DNA of 64,000 bases from CAYILR01 sp964364175. GTDB taxonomy: Bacteria; Bdellovibrionota; UBA1018. A model generated the notes under the pieces. That model was given only the letters and a program-made list of their open reading frames with translations, ran no database searches and was not told the origin of the DNA. Position 1 is the stretch's first letter. Each line of letters starts with the position of its first letter. The stretch spans positions 14,725 to 78,724 of the forward strand of contig CAYILR010000016.1 of assembly GCA_964364175.1 (NCBI GenBank). The letters run 5' to 3'. Of the stretch, positions 32,129-41,843 are shown piece by piece. The position numbers and the translations under genes are program-made.

Positions 32129-32677
32129 CTATTTCGCGGGCTTCCAAGGCACGTCTTCGATGGAGGAGATTCGATTGGCAGTACGAGCACAGACAAAAAG
32201 ATAATCGCTCAGCCGATTCACGTACTCAAGAAGCACCCCACGCATGGGCTCAGCCCGATGAACCTGGACCATCTCCCGCTCGCACCGACGGCACACGGTT
32301 CGCGCCAAATGCAAAGTGGCCGCCAAAGCGCTCCCGCCGGGCAATATGAAATTTTTCAGTGGTTTAAGCTGCCCTTCCATCTGGTCGATTTCTTTTTCAA
32401 GCACCTCGACATTGGCCTCTTCGATGGGCGCAGACGACAGTTTTTTCCCCCGCGGAGTGGCCAGCTCTGCACCCAATTGAAAGATTTCGGATTGAATCCG
32501 GGTCAGGGTTTTTTTGAGGTCCGAATCGGCGATTTCACACGCCAGGGCCATCCCCAAGATCGCATTCATCTCATCCAAGGTCCCATACGCCCTCAATCGC
32601 GGGTGATCTTTCGGTACCCTAGCACCACCAAACAGTCCTGTTTCACCCGCATCCCCAGTTTTTGTATAGATCTTCAT
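32129..32677 (-). CDS. Cob(I)alamin adenosyltransferase, PduO type
   Basis: A 182-residue ATR that adds the adenosyl group to cobalamin. The N-terminal TKTGDAGETGLFGG nucleotide loop, RLRAYGTLDEMNAILG, and C-terminal RTVCRRCEREM and YVNRLSDYLFVCAR are all family marks. The ATG at 32677 gives the standard start MKIYTKTGD; longer in-frame readings run into the tRNA-Gly. It neighbours metH on the other side of tRNA-Gly, fitting a cell that uses B12, although MetH itself uses methylcobalamin, so adenosylcobalamin must serve another enzyme. Confidence 0.92.
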   Translation of the reverse strand: MKIYTKTGDAGETGLFGGARVPKDHPRLRAYGTLDEMNAILGMALACEIADSDLKKTLTRIQSEIFQLGAELATPRGKKLSSAPIEEANVEVLEKEIDQMEGQLKPLKNFILPGGSALAATLHLARTVCRRCEREMVQVHRAEPMRGVLLEYVNRLSDYLFVCARTANRISSIEDVPWKPAK

Positions 32678-32742
32678 ACTTTCTCTTAGGTTAAACCTTG
32701 ACCAATAAGATCCACAAGGTATATGTACACCGAAAGATGAAG

Positions 32743-32820
32743 GCGGGCTTAGCTCAGTTGGCTTAGAGCGCCACGTTGCCAACGTGGAGGTCGAGGGTTC
32801 GAGCCCCTTAGCCCGCTCCA
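32743..32820 (+). tRNA. tRNA-Gly, anticodon GCC
   Basis: 78 nt including encoded CCA. Acceptor GCGGGCT pairs with AGCCCGC (32810-32816), discriminator T. Anticodon stem CCACG/CGTGG with loop TTGCCAA gives GCC (reads GGC and GGT). T arm GAGGG TTCGAGC CCCTT is regular. A T6 run follows the CCA at once and may end transcription. Lies 39 bases before metH. Confidence 0.95.
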
Positions 32821-32859
32821 TTTTTTGCAGAAGCCGCTGCTTACAAGTACGATTCTTAC

Positions 32860-35800
32860 ATGAGAACTACCCCACAAAGGATCCAACAGCTTGTCGATTT
32901 ATTCGACAAAAAGATCGCTCTGATTGACGGAGCCATGGGCACCGCACTGCAGGATCTCAACCTCACCGCTGCGGACTTTGGTGGAGAAGAGCTCGAAGGC
33001 TGCAACGAGAATTTGATTCTCACGCGCCCTGATGTGATTCTGAGCATTCACAAAAAATACTTCCAAGCGGGCTGCGATATTGTTGAGACCAATACTTTTG
33101 GTGCAACTCCACTCGTACTCGGCGAATACAACCTCACGGACAAGGCTTACGAAATCAACGTCAAGGCAGCGCAGCTTGCTCGGCAAGCTGCGGCAGAGTT
33201 GTCAACACCCACTCAACCTCGATTTGTTGCAGGTGCTATTGGCCCCACCACCAAAGCCATCAGCGTCACTGGCGGAGTGACTTTTGAGGAGCTGATTGAG
33301 CATTTCACTGTGCAGGCTCGAGGACTCCTCGACGGCGGCGCGGATTATTTCTTGATCGAGACTTGCCAGGATACTCGCAATATCAAAGCAGCATTGCTCG
33401 CAATCGACGTGGTTTGCAAAGAAGCAGGAATCACTCTACCCGTTGCTGTATCCGGAACCATCGAGCCCATGGGCACCATGCTGGGTGGACAAAGCGTCGA
33501 GGCGCTCTATGCTTCGCTCCAACATCGCGATTTACTCTATTTGGGTCTGAACTGCGCCACTGGCCCCGAGTTCATGACGGATCACATTCGTTCGCTCTCG
33601 AACCTGGCTAAATTCCGAATTTCTTGCGTTCCTAATGCTGGATTGCCGGATGAACATGGCTGCTACTTGGAATCACCCGATATGATTTCAGCAGTGATGG
33701 AGAGATTTATTCAACAAGGTTGGCTGAATATGATCGGCGGCTGCTGCGGCACTCACCCTGGTCATATCGAGACCCTCCACCGAATGCGCCAAGGCAAGAA
33801 ACCAAGGCAAATCCCGACGCAGAGTCGTTCAATTCTCTCGGGCGTGGATTTTTTGGAAGTCACGGACGAACTCCGACCTGTGATCGTGGGCGAAAGAACC
33901 AACATCATCGGCAGCGCCAAGTTCAAACGCCTCATCACCGAAGGAAAACTCGACGAGGCCGCTGAGATCGCAAAAGCCCAAGTCAAAAACGGTGCTCACA
34001 TCGTGGATATCTGTCTCGCTAACCCAGATCGCAACGAGTTGGAGGATATGCGAAACTTTCTCGAGCAAGCGATTCACAAAGTTCGTGTTCCATTGATGAT
34101 TGATTCGACGGATCCCAAGGTTTTCGAATTGGCTCTGACTTATTGCCAAGGCAAAGCGATTTTGAATTCTATTAATCTCGAAGATGGCGAAGAACGATTT
34201 GACCTCGTTCTTCCGACTGCAAAACAATTTGGTGCAGCCGTTGTTGTCGGTACGATCGATGATGATCCTGTTCAGGGAATGGGAATTTCGCGCGAACGAA
34301 AACTCGAGATCGCGGAAAGATCCTACAAACTCCTGACTGAAAAATGGGGAATCGCTCCCGAAGATATTTATTGGGATCCACTGGTTTTCCCCTGCGGAAC
34401 GGGCGATGCACAGTATGTGGGATCAGCCATCGAGACCATCGAAGGCCTGCGTCTGATCAAGCAACGTTTCCCGAAAACCAAAACCATCCTGGGAATCTCT
34501 AACGTCAGCTTTGGTTTGCCCCCGCATGGCCGTGAAGTCATGAATTCGGTTTTCTTGTACCACTGCGTACAGGCAGGACTCGACTTGGCGATCGTGAACT
34601 CCGAAAAACTGAAACGTTTTTCAACAATATCTGAAGAAGAAGTCCGTCTCACCGAGGACGTTCTATTCAACCGCGGCGCTGACCCTGTAGCTGCATTTGC
34701 GGCTTATTTCCGCGAGAAAAAGCCCGAAACATCCGAATCCGAACGCAAAAAAATGCCTTTGGAAGATCGCCTCGCTCGTTACATCATCGAAGGGACCAAA
34801 GACGGCCTCGCAGATGATCTCAACGAGATGATGAAGAATCACAAACCCCTCGCCATCATCAACGGTCCGTTGATGAAAGGAATGGACGAGGTCGGCAGAC
34901 TCTTCAATGCCAACCAACTCATCGTTGCAGAAGTCCTGCAATCGGCTGAGGCGATGAAGGCTGCTGTGGCTCATCTAGAACCTTTCATGGAAAAAACCGC
35001 AGCATCCTTGCGTGGCACCGTTCTCCTGGCCACTGTCAAAGGCGATGTACACGACATCGGTAAGAACCTAGTCGAAATCATTCTCTCCAACAATGGCTTC
35101 AAGGTCGTGAATCTCGGGATCAAAGTTCCGCCCGAAAAATTGGTCCAAGCCGCACGCGAACATCGCCCCGATATTATTGGACTGTCCGGACTGCTCGTCA
35201 AATCTGCACAGATGATGGTCCTCACCGCAGAAGATTTGAAACAAGCTGGGATCATCACACCGATTCTAGTGGGTGGAGCTGCGCTGTCATCCAACTTTGT
35301 CGATCGGCAAATTTCCAAAGCTTACAACGGTACCGTCGCCTACGCCTCAGACGCGATGAACGGGCTTGAGCTTGCAAAAACCATTGTGGATCCACAGCGA
35401 TTCGAAAAATTTCGGGAAGAACTCGCCATCCGACGTTCGCAGCTGCAAAAAGCATCCATCACTATTTCAACGAGTGCTCCTGTAGAACAAAAGTCACGCT
35501 CGGCTGCGATCAGCGTTCTGGATCGAGTCCCCTCCCCACCTGACTTTGATCAGCACGTGGTCCGCAGCACCTCCATCGAGCAAATCTGGAAATTCATCAA
35601 CCCTCTGATGCTCTACGGACGTCACCTCGGTCTCAAAGGCGGCGCAGTTCGATTGTTGGAAAAAGCCGCCACCGATCCTGTGGCGCGAAGACAGGCGCAA
35701 GAAGAAGACCCACGTGCGTTGCAAGTCTGGGAAGCCGTACAAGAACTCATGATCAAATACCGCTCAACGGACACTTTTGCTCCCAGAGCAGTGTATCAGT

Positions 35801-36384
35801 ACTTTCGCGCCAGGAGCGAGGGCAACTCGGTCCACATTCTGAATTCTGATTCCAGCCAAGATATTGCGCTTTCGTTTCATTTTCCGCGTCAGCCAAAAGC
35901 CGATGGACTCTGCCTGGCCGACTACGTCCATCCAGCAGCAGACAACCTGGCCCTGTTTGTCACGAGCGTCGGCCATGGAATTCGTGAACTGTCCGAGGAA
36001 ATGAAAATCAAAGGTGACTACCTCAACTCTCACATCGTGCAGGCCCTGGCACTCGAATCTGCTGAGGCCTATGCTGAGCTGATGCATTCCCATATTCGAA
36101 AAAGCTGGGGATTCCCCGACGCACCTGAAATGACCCTAATGCAGCGATTCCAGGCCAAGTACACGGGCAAGCGCTATTCTTTCGGCTATCCCGCATGCCC
36201 TCGCCTCGATGACCAGGCGCCTCTCTTCAAACTTCTCTCGCCCGAAAAAATTGGCGTACAACTCACCGATGGATTCATGATGGACCCGGAAGCCAGCGTC
36301 TCTGCTATTGTTTTCCATCATCCACAAGCCAGTTATTTCTCGGTCGGAACCATGACCGAGCTTGCCGAAGAAAACCGGGTTTAA
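32860..36384 (+). CDS. metH: Cobalamin-dependent methionine synthase
   Basis: A 1174-residue modular enzyme transferring a methyl group from methyl-THF through B12 to homocysteine. Domains in order: homocysteine/zinc domain (1 to about 320; GLNCATGPE and GGCCGTHPG carry the zinc Cys), pterin domain (about 340-610; VGERTNIIGSAKF, DICLANPDRNE), cap and B12 domain (about 640-880; the DxHxxG motif in KGDVHDIGKNLV), and AdoMet reactivation domain (about 900-1174; GKRYSFGYPACPRLDDQ). All key residues are present, so both catalysis and reactivation should work. Needs MetF, encoded at 46.0 kb. Confidence 0.96.
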   Translation: MRTTPQRIQQLVDLFDKKIALIDGAMGTALQDLNLTAADFGGEELEGCNENLILTRPDVILSIHKKYFQAGCDIVETNTFGATPLVLGEYNLTDKAYEINVKAAQLARQAAAELSTPTQPRFVAGAIGPTTKAISVTGGVTFEELIEHFTVQARGLLDGGADYFLIETCQDTRNIKAALLAIDVVCKEAGITLPVAVSGTIEPMGTMLGGQSVEALYASLQHRDLLYLGLNCATGPEFMTDHIRSLSNLAKFRISCVPNAGLPDEHGCYLESPDMISAVMERFIQQGWLNMIGGCCGTHPGHIETLHRMRQGKKPRQIPTQSRSILSGVDFLEVTDELRPVIVGERTNIIGSAKFKRLITEGKLDEAAEIAKAQVKNGAHIVDICLANPDRNELEDMRNFLEQAIHKVRVPLMIDSTDPKVFELALTYCQGKAILNSINLEDGEERFDLVLPTAKQFGAAVVVGTIDDDPVQGMGISRERKLEIAERSYKLLTEKWGIAPEDIYWDPLVFPCGTGDAQYVGSAIETIEGLRLIKQRFPKTKTILGISNVSFGLPPHGREVMNSVFLYHCVQAGLDLAIVNSEKLKRFSTISEEEVRLTEDVLFNRGADPVAAFAAYFREKKPETSESERKKMPLEDRLARYIIEGTKDGLADDLNEMMKNHKPLAIINGPLMKGMDEVGRLFNANQLIVAEVLQSAEAMKAAVAHLEPFMEKTAASLRGTVLLATVKGDVHDIGKNLVEIILSNNGFKVVNLGIKVPPEKLVQAAREHRPDIIGLSGLLVKSAQMMVLTAEDLKQAGIITPILVGGAALSSNFVDRQISKAYNGTVAYASDAMNGLELAKTIVDPQRFEKFREELAIRRSQLQKASITISTSAPVEQKSRSAAISVLDRVPSPPDFDQHVVRSTSIEQIWKFINPLMLYGRHLGLKGGAVRLLEKAATDPVARRQAQEEDPRALQVWEAVQELMIKYRSTDTFAPRAVYQYFRARSEGNSVHILNSDSSQDIALSFHFPRQPKADGLCLADYVHPAADNLALFVTSVGHGIRELSEEMKIKGDYLNSHIVQALALESAEAYAELMHSHIRKSWGFPDAPEMTLMQRFQAKYTGKRYSFGYPACPRLDDQAPLFKLLSPEKIGVQLTDGFMMDPEASVSAIVFHHPQASYFSVGTMTELAEENRV

Positions 36385-36429
36385 GATTTTTTTGCTGGCC
36401 TCTTTGCAATCTCATGCTAACGAATCTCC

Positions 36430-36963
36430 ATGATTACAAAAATCCTCACCGTTGTAGGGCTACTTTTACTCACCCATACATTCAGCAACACTCCAACATA
36501 CGCTGCTGAAAAATCCTGCTTCACTGCTGATGGTAGTTATTACATTTTCACTTGGAGCATGAGAAAACCCGACGGTGCCATTCGATTCAAAATTGAATGC
36601 GACCAAATCGAAATCACCAACCTCAATCCCGGTTTCGAATCCACCGAAGTTTATCAGGCTAACCAAAAAACTTGCATGACTGATGCTCATTCACTCGAAA
36701 GCTTTTCATGCACGACTTATATCCCGGGAGCTGAATCAGCCTTGTTAGAAATGACTCGAGAGTCTCACCGAAACACCACCGCTGGCCCGATGAATTTCAC
36801 AGCATTCTCGACTCTGGAAATTTCAAAAAATGTCGATTACACGGACGCACTCAGTGGGCACTATGTAACCCGAACCGAGGTGAACTATCCAGCGCACCCC
36901 GAGTACAACGACCGCTCTGAAACCATTCGCGAAATCGTTTACGGAAAGCGAAGACTCAAGTAG
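36430..36963 (+). CDS. Exported protein of unknown function
   Basis: A 177-residue protein with a Sec signal peptide (cleavage near TYAA). The mature part has four Cys and beta-like strands (SYYIFTWSMRKPDGAIRFKIECDQIEI), typical of a small periplasmic or secreted domain. No family recognised. It starts 45 bases after metH and its end overlaps the convergent phoR by 8 bases, so no room is left for a terminator between them. Confidence 0.6.
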   Translation: MITKILTVVGLLLLTHTFSNTPTYAAEKSCFTADGSYYIFTWSMRKPDGAIRFKIECDQIEITNLNPGFESTEVYQANQKTCMTDAHSLESFSCTTYIPGAESALLEMTRESHRNTTAGPMNFTAFSTLEISKNVDYTDALSGHYVTRTEVNYPAHPEYNDRSETIREIVYGKRRLK

Positions 36964-38326
36964 AAGGTCCAAAACAGCAAACAAACTCTGCGCCTTTGCC
37001 GAACTCGCTGTGTACTTCCACGCTGCCTCCATGAGCCAGCATGATGTGCTTCACGATTGCAAGGCCCAGGCCTGTTCCACCCATCTCGCGAGATCTGGCT
37101 TGATCTACACGGTAAAACCGCTCGAATAATCGAGCCTGATGCTCTGGCTCAATTCCGGGACCGTTATCCTTCACCGAAAGCAGGATTTTTTTCCCACTGA
37201 CATCCTGCTTCCAAGTCACCTGAACTTGCCCCGCTTGGGGAATGTACTTGAGCGCGTTCCCGATCAGATTCACCATGACCTGCTCAACACGACGAGGATC
37301 AGCCGTCACCACGCCAGCGCCACTGACAACATCTAAACTGATTTTTTGACCTTTTCCTCGGGCGATCTGCTCCAACGACTGAATCACGTGCTCCGAAATT
37401 TCTCGGGTTTGAATTTCCTGCTTTTTCAATACTGAGTTCGACTCCAAGCTCGACAGATCCAAAAGGTCATTGATGAGATTCATCAACCGCCCGACGTTGC
37501 GATTGATGGCCGCTACGAAATCAGAAACAGATTCCATCCGTTGCTCTTTCACATCTTGGGTTAGTGTATCCGCATACCCACGAATTGCTGTCAGCGGTGT
37601 CCTGAGTTCGTGAGATACATTGGCCACAAAATCAATCCGGATTTTTTCAGCGCGCTTCAGAGTCGTCACATCGTGAAAAATCCCCATGGCTCCGTAGATT
37701 TCTCCTGCTTTCTTTTTTCTCAGAGGCGCGATCGAACACTGGAAGTGGCGAGGCAGGTTTTCGCTGGCGAGATAAATTTCCATCTCCACTCTCTGCGACT
37801 GGCCTGATGAAAATGCCGTTTGAAACGCATTCAAAACTTCAGGTGTGCGAAACCACTGCGTTAGGCGCCCCGGTTGCTTACGAGCTTTTGCGTCCCCGGA
37901 AAAAAGCGAGGCGAACTTCTCATTGGCGAAAAGACTATTCCCCTGGAGATCCACCGCCAGAACTGCGTCAGAAATCGAGCGAAGAAGAACCTTTAGCCCC
38001 TGGTGCTCCCGCAAAAGCTCTTCCTGCTTCTCCGTCAAAGCCTGGTGCATTTGATCGAGAGTCAATTCAAGCTCCACCCATTCGGGAGCAGGATGAACAG
38101 CTGGGGCTCGAATTCCCTCTCCCAATTTTTTCGCTTTTTTCAAAAGAAGAGTCAGCGGAGTGAAAAACACTTTCCATAAAATCGCTGATATCAACCAATA
38201 GATGATAAAAAACACCCCGACGCTCATCCAAAAGGATTCTTTGCCGTAGAGAATCAAAGCCCTCTCTGAAATCCAGAAGCCCAGCAAAATAACGACAGTC
38301 TGAACGCCCAGGAGCCGGAAGATCAC
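36956..38326 (-). CDS. phoR: Phosphate-regulon sensor histidine kinase PhoR
   Basis: A 456-residue kinase: two membrane helices (about 6-24 and 33-55), a linker, a PAS domain (about 105-220) and the kinase core. HisKA has NVSHELRTPLTAIRGY with the phosphorylated His, and HATPase has GNALKYIP, SVKDNGPGIEPEHQ and MGGTGLGLAIVKH. PhoR senses phosphate through PhoU and the Pst transporter. It follows phoB with a 4-base overlap. No long periplasmic loop is present, as in E. coli PhoR. Confidence 0.88.
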   Translation of the reverse strand: MIFRLLGVQTVVILLGFWISERALILYGKESFWMSVGVFFIIYWLISAILWKVFFTPLTLLLKKAKKLGEGIRAPAVHPAPEWVELELTLDQMHQALTEKQEELLREHQGLKVLLRSISDAVLAVDLQGNSLFANEKFASLFSGDAKARKQPGRLTQWFRTPEVLNAFQTAFSSGQSQRVEMEIYLASENLPRHFQCSIAPLRKKKAGEIYGAMGIFHDVTTLKRAEKIRIDFVANVSHELRTPLTAIRGYADTLTQDVKEQRMESVSDFVAAINRNVGRLMNLINDLLDLSSLESNSVLKKQEIQTREISEHVIQSLEQIARGKGQKISLDVVSGAGVVTADPRRVEQVMVNLIGNALKYIPQAGQVQVTWKQDVSGKKILLSVKDNGPGIEPEHQARLFERFYRVDQARSREMGGTGLGLAIVKHIMLAHGGSVEVHSEFGKGAEFVCCFGPST

Positions 38327-39075
38327 GCGCGCTGATCCTGAGTGCTGACTCGGTAACCCACCCCTCGAACAGTCTCAATCACATCCGCGCACGGTCCCAT
38401 TTTTTTCCGAAGCCCAAAAACATGGGTGTCGATCGCTCGCTCGACGACTGCCACGCCAATTCCTTGCACAGCATCGATCAGCTGATCTCGAGTCAAAACA
38501 CGACCTCGATTTTGAACCAAGGTCAAAAGAAGCTTGTATTCTGATGGGGTCAATTGAAGCTGAGTGCTTCCACAAAACGCTTCATAAGACTCCGTGTTCA
38601 TTTTCAACTGCCCGATTTGCAAAATATTTTGTTGAACACCCGATGCACTGCTGGGCAAATTCCCGGTACTGCCCGCTTTATCCACTGCACGACGACACAG
38701 CGCCCGAACCCGAGCCATTAATATCGGAATATCAAAGGGTTTCACAACATAGTCATCCGCTCCCGCCTCAAGGCCCGCAACAATGTCTGTGGGCTCGCTG
38801 CGAGCGGTCACCATCAAAACAGGAATCTTCTGCGTCGGCGCATAGGCACGAACCTTTCGCAAGATCTCCAGCCCACTCATCCCCGGAAGCATCCAGTCCA
38901 GAACCAGCAAATTCACAGACGTTTGTGCCAGCTTTTGCACCGCGCTCTCCGCATCTCCTGCGGTGTCGACCTCAAATCCCTCACGACGCAAGTGCAAGCC
39001 AATCAGCTCGCGAATATCAGCCTCGTCTTCAACTACCAAAGCCTTAAATTTTTGTGGGCTCGTTTTTGTTTCCAT
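38323..39075 (-). CDS. phoB: Phosphate-regulon response regulator PhoB
   Basis: A 250-residue OmpR-type regulator. The receiver has VVEDEADI acidic pocket, phosphoacceptor Asp in LLVLDWMLPGMSG and the Lys in DDYVVKPFD; the winged helix ends VIETVRGVGYRVS. When phosphorylated by PhoR it would activate phosphate-starvation genes. Overlaps phoU (about 32 bases) and phoR (4 bases). An Ala/Ser-rich linker of about 20 residues is longer than usual. Confidence 0.9.
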   Translation of the reverse strand: METKTSPQKFKALVVEDEADIRELIGLHLRREGFEVDTAGDAESAVQKLAQTSVNLLVLDWMLPGMSGLEILRKVRAYAPTQKIPVLMVTARSEPTDIVAGLEAGADDYVVKPFDIPILMARVRALCRRAVDKAGSTGNLPSSASGVQQNILQIGQLKMNTESYEAFCGSTQLQLTPSEYKLLLTLVQNRGRVLTRDQLIDAVQGIGVAVVERAIDTHVFGLRKKMGPCADVIETVRGVGYRVSTQDQRA

Positions 39076-39721
39076 GTCGAATGTCCTCCCCGGTCATTGC
39101 AAAAATCACGTCCTCAGCGATGTTGGTCGCGTGATCGCCAATTCGCTCCAAATTTCTGGCTACGAGGATCAAATTCAAAGCTCGCTCAATAATCGACGGG
39201 TCCGCAACCATCTGTGAAATCAGCTCGCGAAAAATCTGATTCTTGTATGCATCCACAATATCGTCTCGACCCAATACCTCCCGCGCCAAAAGAGTATCTC
39301 GTTTCACCAATGCATCCAGGCTGCCACGAACCATAATCCGCACCTGTTCCAACATCGGCTGCAGATCCTGCAAAGGCTTCAAAGCAGGCTCACGAATGTA
39401 TCGCTTGCTATTGTGTGCAATATTGACGACCTGATCCCCCATTCGTTCCAGGTCAGCATTGATTTTGAGCATGGCTACGATCAACCGTAGGTCTTTTGCC
39501 ATCGGGGATTGGCGGGCCAAGAGATTCAGGCAAATCTCATCCACTCGAATATGGGACTGGTTGGTTTTTTTCTCCAACTCATGAACTTTGTCGAACCGCT
39601 CGGCTTGTCTCTGCAAGAGCCCCACCGAAGCATGCTCGAGCGCACTTTCCACGCATCCGCCCATGGTCAAAATTTCGTCCTGTAGCGTTCTCAACTCTGT
39701 ATCTAAATGTCGTTCCATCAA
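39044..39721 (-). CDS. phoU: Phosphate signalling protein PhoU
   Basis: A 225-residue all-helical protein made of two similar halves, each with the PhoU metal-binding motif: INADLERMGDQVVNIA and ARNLERIGDHATNIAEDV. It couples Pst transport state to PhoR. Its ATG overlaps the pstB stop by 4 bases. The phoB start lies inside its 3' end. Confidence 0.93.
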   Translation of the reverse strand: MMERHLDTELRTLQDEILTMGGCVESALEHASVGLLQRQAERFDKVHELEKKTNQSHIRVDEICLNLLARQSPMAKDLRLIVAMLKINADLERMGDQVVNIAHNSKRYIREPALKPLQDLQPMLEQVRIMVRGSLDALVKRDTLLAREVLGRDDIVDAYKNQIFRELISQMVADPSIIERALNLILVARNLERIGDHATNIAEDVIFAMTGEDIRHGNKNEPTKI

Positions 39722-40473
39722 CCAAATCTCCCCGTAATATATTGCTCAGTTCGCGTATCTGTTGGCGTCGTAAAAATTTTGGAAGTTTCAGAAACTTCAA
39801 CCAATTCACCCAAAAGAAAAAACGCCGTCGTATTCGAAATCCGTGCTGCCTGCTGCATATTGTGAGTCACAATCACAACCGTGACTTCCTTACACAATTC
39901 GAAAATCAATTCTTCAATTTTCGCTGTAGAAATCGGATCGAGTGCGCTGGTCGGTTCATCCATCAGCAAGACATCCGGCTTGACGGCCAACGCACGTGCA
40001 ATACAGAGACGTTGTTGCTGGCCGCCTGACAAGCTGGTCCCGGCTTGATGCAGCTTATCTTTGACCTCGCCCCAAAGAGCAGCTTGTTTCAGTGATTGTT
40101 CCGCAACTTCCTGTAATTGGGCACGCGAATATCCGCCCGCCAACTGCAAACCCGCCACCACGTTTTCAAAAATACTCATCGCCGGAAATGGATTGGGCTT
40201 CTGAAAAACCATCCCGATCTTGCGCCGAACCATGACTAAATCCTGCCCACGAGCGTAGATGTTCTTACCCCGCAGCAGAACCTGACCTTCCATCCGGGCT
40301 CCGATGACCTCCTCATGCAGACGATTCATACATCTCAGAAAAGTCGATTTTCCACAGCCAGAAGGTCCAATCAAAGCACTCACCGTTTTCTCGGGAAACG
40401 AAAGAGAAACGTCCTTCACCGCCAGGTGATTTCCAAACCATGCACTGATGCCGTGAGCCTCAAGAATTGCCAT
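39718..40473 (-). CDS. pstB: Phosphate ABC transporter ATPase PstB
   Basis: A 251-residue ATPase: GPSGCGKSTFLRCMNRLHE, FQKPNPFPAMSIFENV (the PNPFP form typical of PstB), LSGGQQQRLCIARALAVKPDVLLMDEPTSALDPIS. The ATG at 40473 fits the family start (MAILEAHGISAWFG); an upstream start would add 13 residues. It leads the pstB-phoU-phoB-phoR run, but pstS, pstC and pstA are absent from the window and from the 69 bases to tyrS. Confidence 0.92.
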   Translation of the reverse strand: MAILEAHGISAWFGNHLAVKDVSLSFPEKTVSALIGPSGCGKSTFLRCMNRLHEEVIGARMEGQVLLRGKNIYARGQDLVMVRRKIGMVFQKPNPFPAMSIFENVVAGLQLAGGYSRAQLQEVAEQSLKQAALWGEVKDKLHQAGTSLSGGQQQRLCIARALAVKPDVLLMDEPTSALDPISTAKIEELIFELCKEVTVVIVTHNMQQAARISNTTAFFLLGELVEVSETSKIFTTPTDTRTEQYITGRFG

Positions 40474-40541
40474 CCGAGTCGTATACCATCTTGAAACGAT
40501 TCCTCTCGTCAAGATTTCTTTAGAGTGATAAATCTTGCCTC

Positions 40542-41843
40542 ATGAGCACTTCGTTCTTTCAAGAGCTTCAAGCCCGCGGCTTGGTTCAGCAAACCACCTC
40601 ACCTGACCTCGAAAAAAATCTCAATACCGGACGTCTGACCCTCTATGCAGGGTTTGATCCCACGTCCGACAGCCTCCACATCGGCAGCCTGCTGCCTCTT
40701 CTCACTCTTCGACGCTTCCAGAAGGCCGGCCATTCCGTCATCGCTGTCATCGGGGGTGCCACCGGAATGATCGGTGACCCGAGCGGCAAAGCTCAAGAGC
40801 GATCCCTCATGACCGATGCTCAAATCGACGCCAATCTCCAGGGCATCAAAAGAGTGATCACCCGATTTTTGGACCTCGAAGGTCCTCGCCCGGCTGTCGT
40901 CACCAACAACAGCGATTGGTTTAAAAACCTCACTTTCGTGGATTTTCTCCGCGATATCGGCAAACATTTCACCGTTAACTACATGATGGCCAAGGAATCT
41001 GTTCGAGCTCGCCTCGAAGATCGCGAGCACGGGATTTCTTTTACTGAGTTTTCGTACATGTTGCTTCAGTCCTACGACTTCCTTCACCTTCACAAAACTC
41101 GAGGGTGCCGGTTGCAGATGGGTGGATCCGACCAATGGGGGAACATCACGGCAGGCGTCGAACTCATCCGGCGCATGCGCGCTGCGAACGGAATCGAAGC
41201 CACAGAAGAAAACGAAGTTTTTGGGATGACTCACCCACTGGTTACCAAATCCGACGGCAGCAAATTTGGTAAGTCCGAGCAAGGCAATGTTTGGTTGTCG
41301 GCCGACAAGACCTCGCCGTACAAGTTATTTCAATTCCTCGTTCAAACCTCGGACGAGGACGTTGTGAAATTTTTAAATTATTTTACTTTCCTCAGTCTGG
41401 AGCAGATTGCGGCACTTGTAGAATCCTCCAAAACCTCTCCAGAAAAGCGAGAAGCACAAAAAACACTCGCGCAAGAAGTCGTGCGATTGGTTCACGGAGA
41501 GGATGAGCTTAAAAAAGCAGAGGCCGCATCTCAGGCGCTCTTTGGGCAGGAAATCAAAACTCTCGATGCAAAAACTCTGAAAGATGTTTTTTCTGAAGCT
41601 CCTAGCGTCGAAAAGGACAAAGCTGCTTTGAGCGGATATACTTTGATCGATGCCCTAGTGGATACTGGCCTGTTCTCCTCCAAAGGAGCCGCCCGCAAGG
41701 AAATCCCTGCCGGTGGAATCTACATCAACAACGAACGATGCAATGATCCTGCAGCAATCCTGAAGCCAGAGCACCTGATAGCCGGATCATGTGTTGTCCT
41801 GCGCAAGGGCAAACGCAACTACGCGCTCATTCGGTTTACTTAG
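40542..41843 (+). CDS. tyrS: Tyrosyl-tRNA synthetase
   Basis: A 433-residue class I synthetase charging tRNA-Tyr. HIGH-like motif HIGSLLPL (GFDPTSDSLHIGS), GGSDQWGNITAG, and KMSKS-like KFGKSEQGNVWL are all present, with a C-terminal S4 RNA-binding domain (GAARKEIPAGGIYINNERC). Bacterial TyrS type I length. Convergent with the HNH nuclease gene, stops overlapping by 4 bases. Confidence 0.96.
   Translation: MSTSFFQELQARGLVQQTTSPDLEKNLNTGRLTLYAGFDPTSDSLHIGSLLPLLTLRRFQKAGHSVIAVIGGATGMIGDPSGKAQERSLMTDAQIDANLQGIKRVITRFLDLEGPRPAVVTNNSDWFKNLTFVDFLRDIGKHFTVNYMMAKESVRARLEDREHGISFTEFSYMLLQSYDFLHLHKTRGCRLQMGGSDQWGNITAGVELIRRMRAANGIEATEENEVFGMTHPLVTKSDGSKFGKSEQGNVWLSADKTSPYKLFQFLVQTSDEDVVKFLNYFTFLSLEQIAALVESSKTSPEKREAQKTLAQEVVRLVHGEDELKKAEAASQALFGQEIKTLDAKTLKDVFSEAPSVEKDKAALSGYTLIDALVDTGLFSSKGAARKEIPAGGIYINNERCNDPAAILKPEHLIAGSCVVLRKGKRNYALIRFT

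Noticed and set aside
32678..32821. N-terminal extension of the cobalamin adenosyltransferase reading through tRNA-Gly
   Set aside because: The extra residues are translation of the tRNA gene on the wrong strand; the family start MKIYTKTGD begins at 32677.
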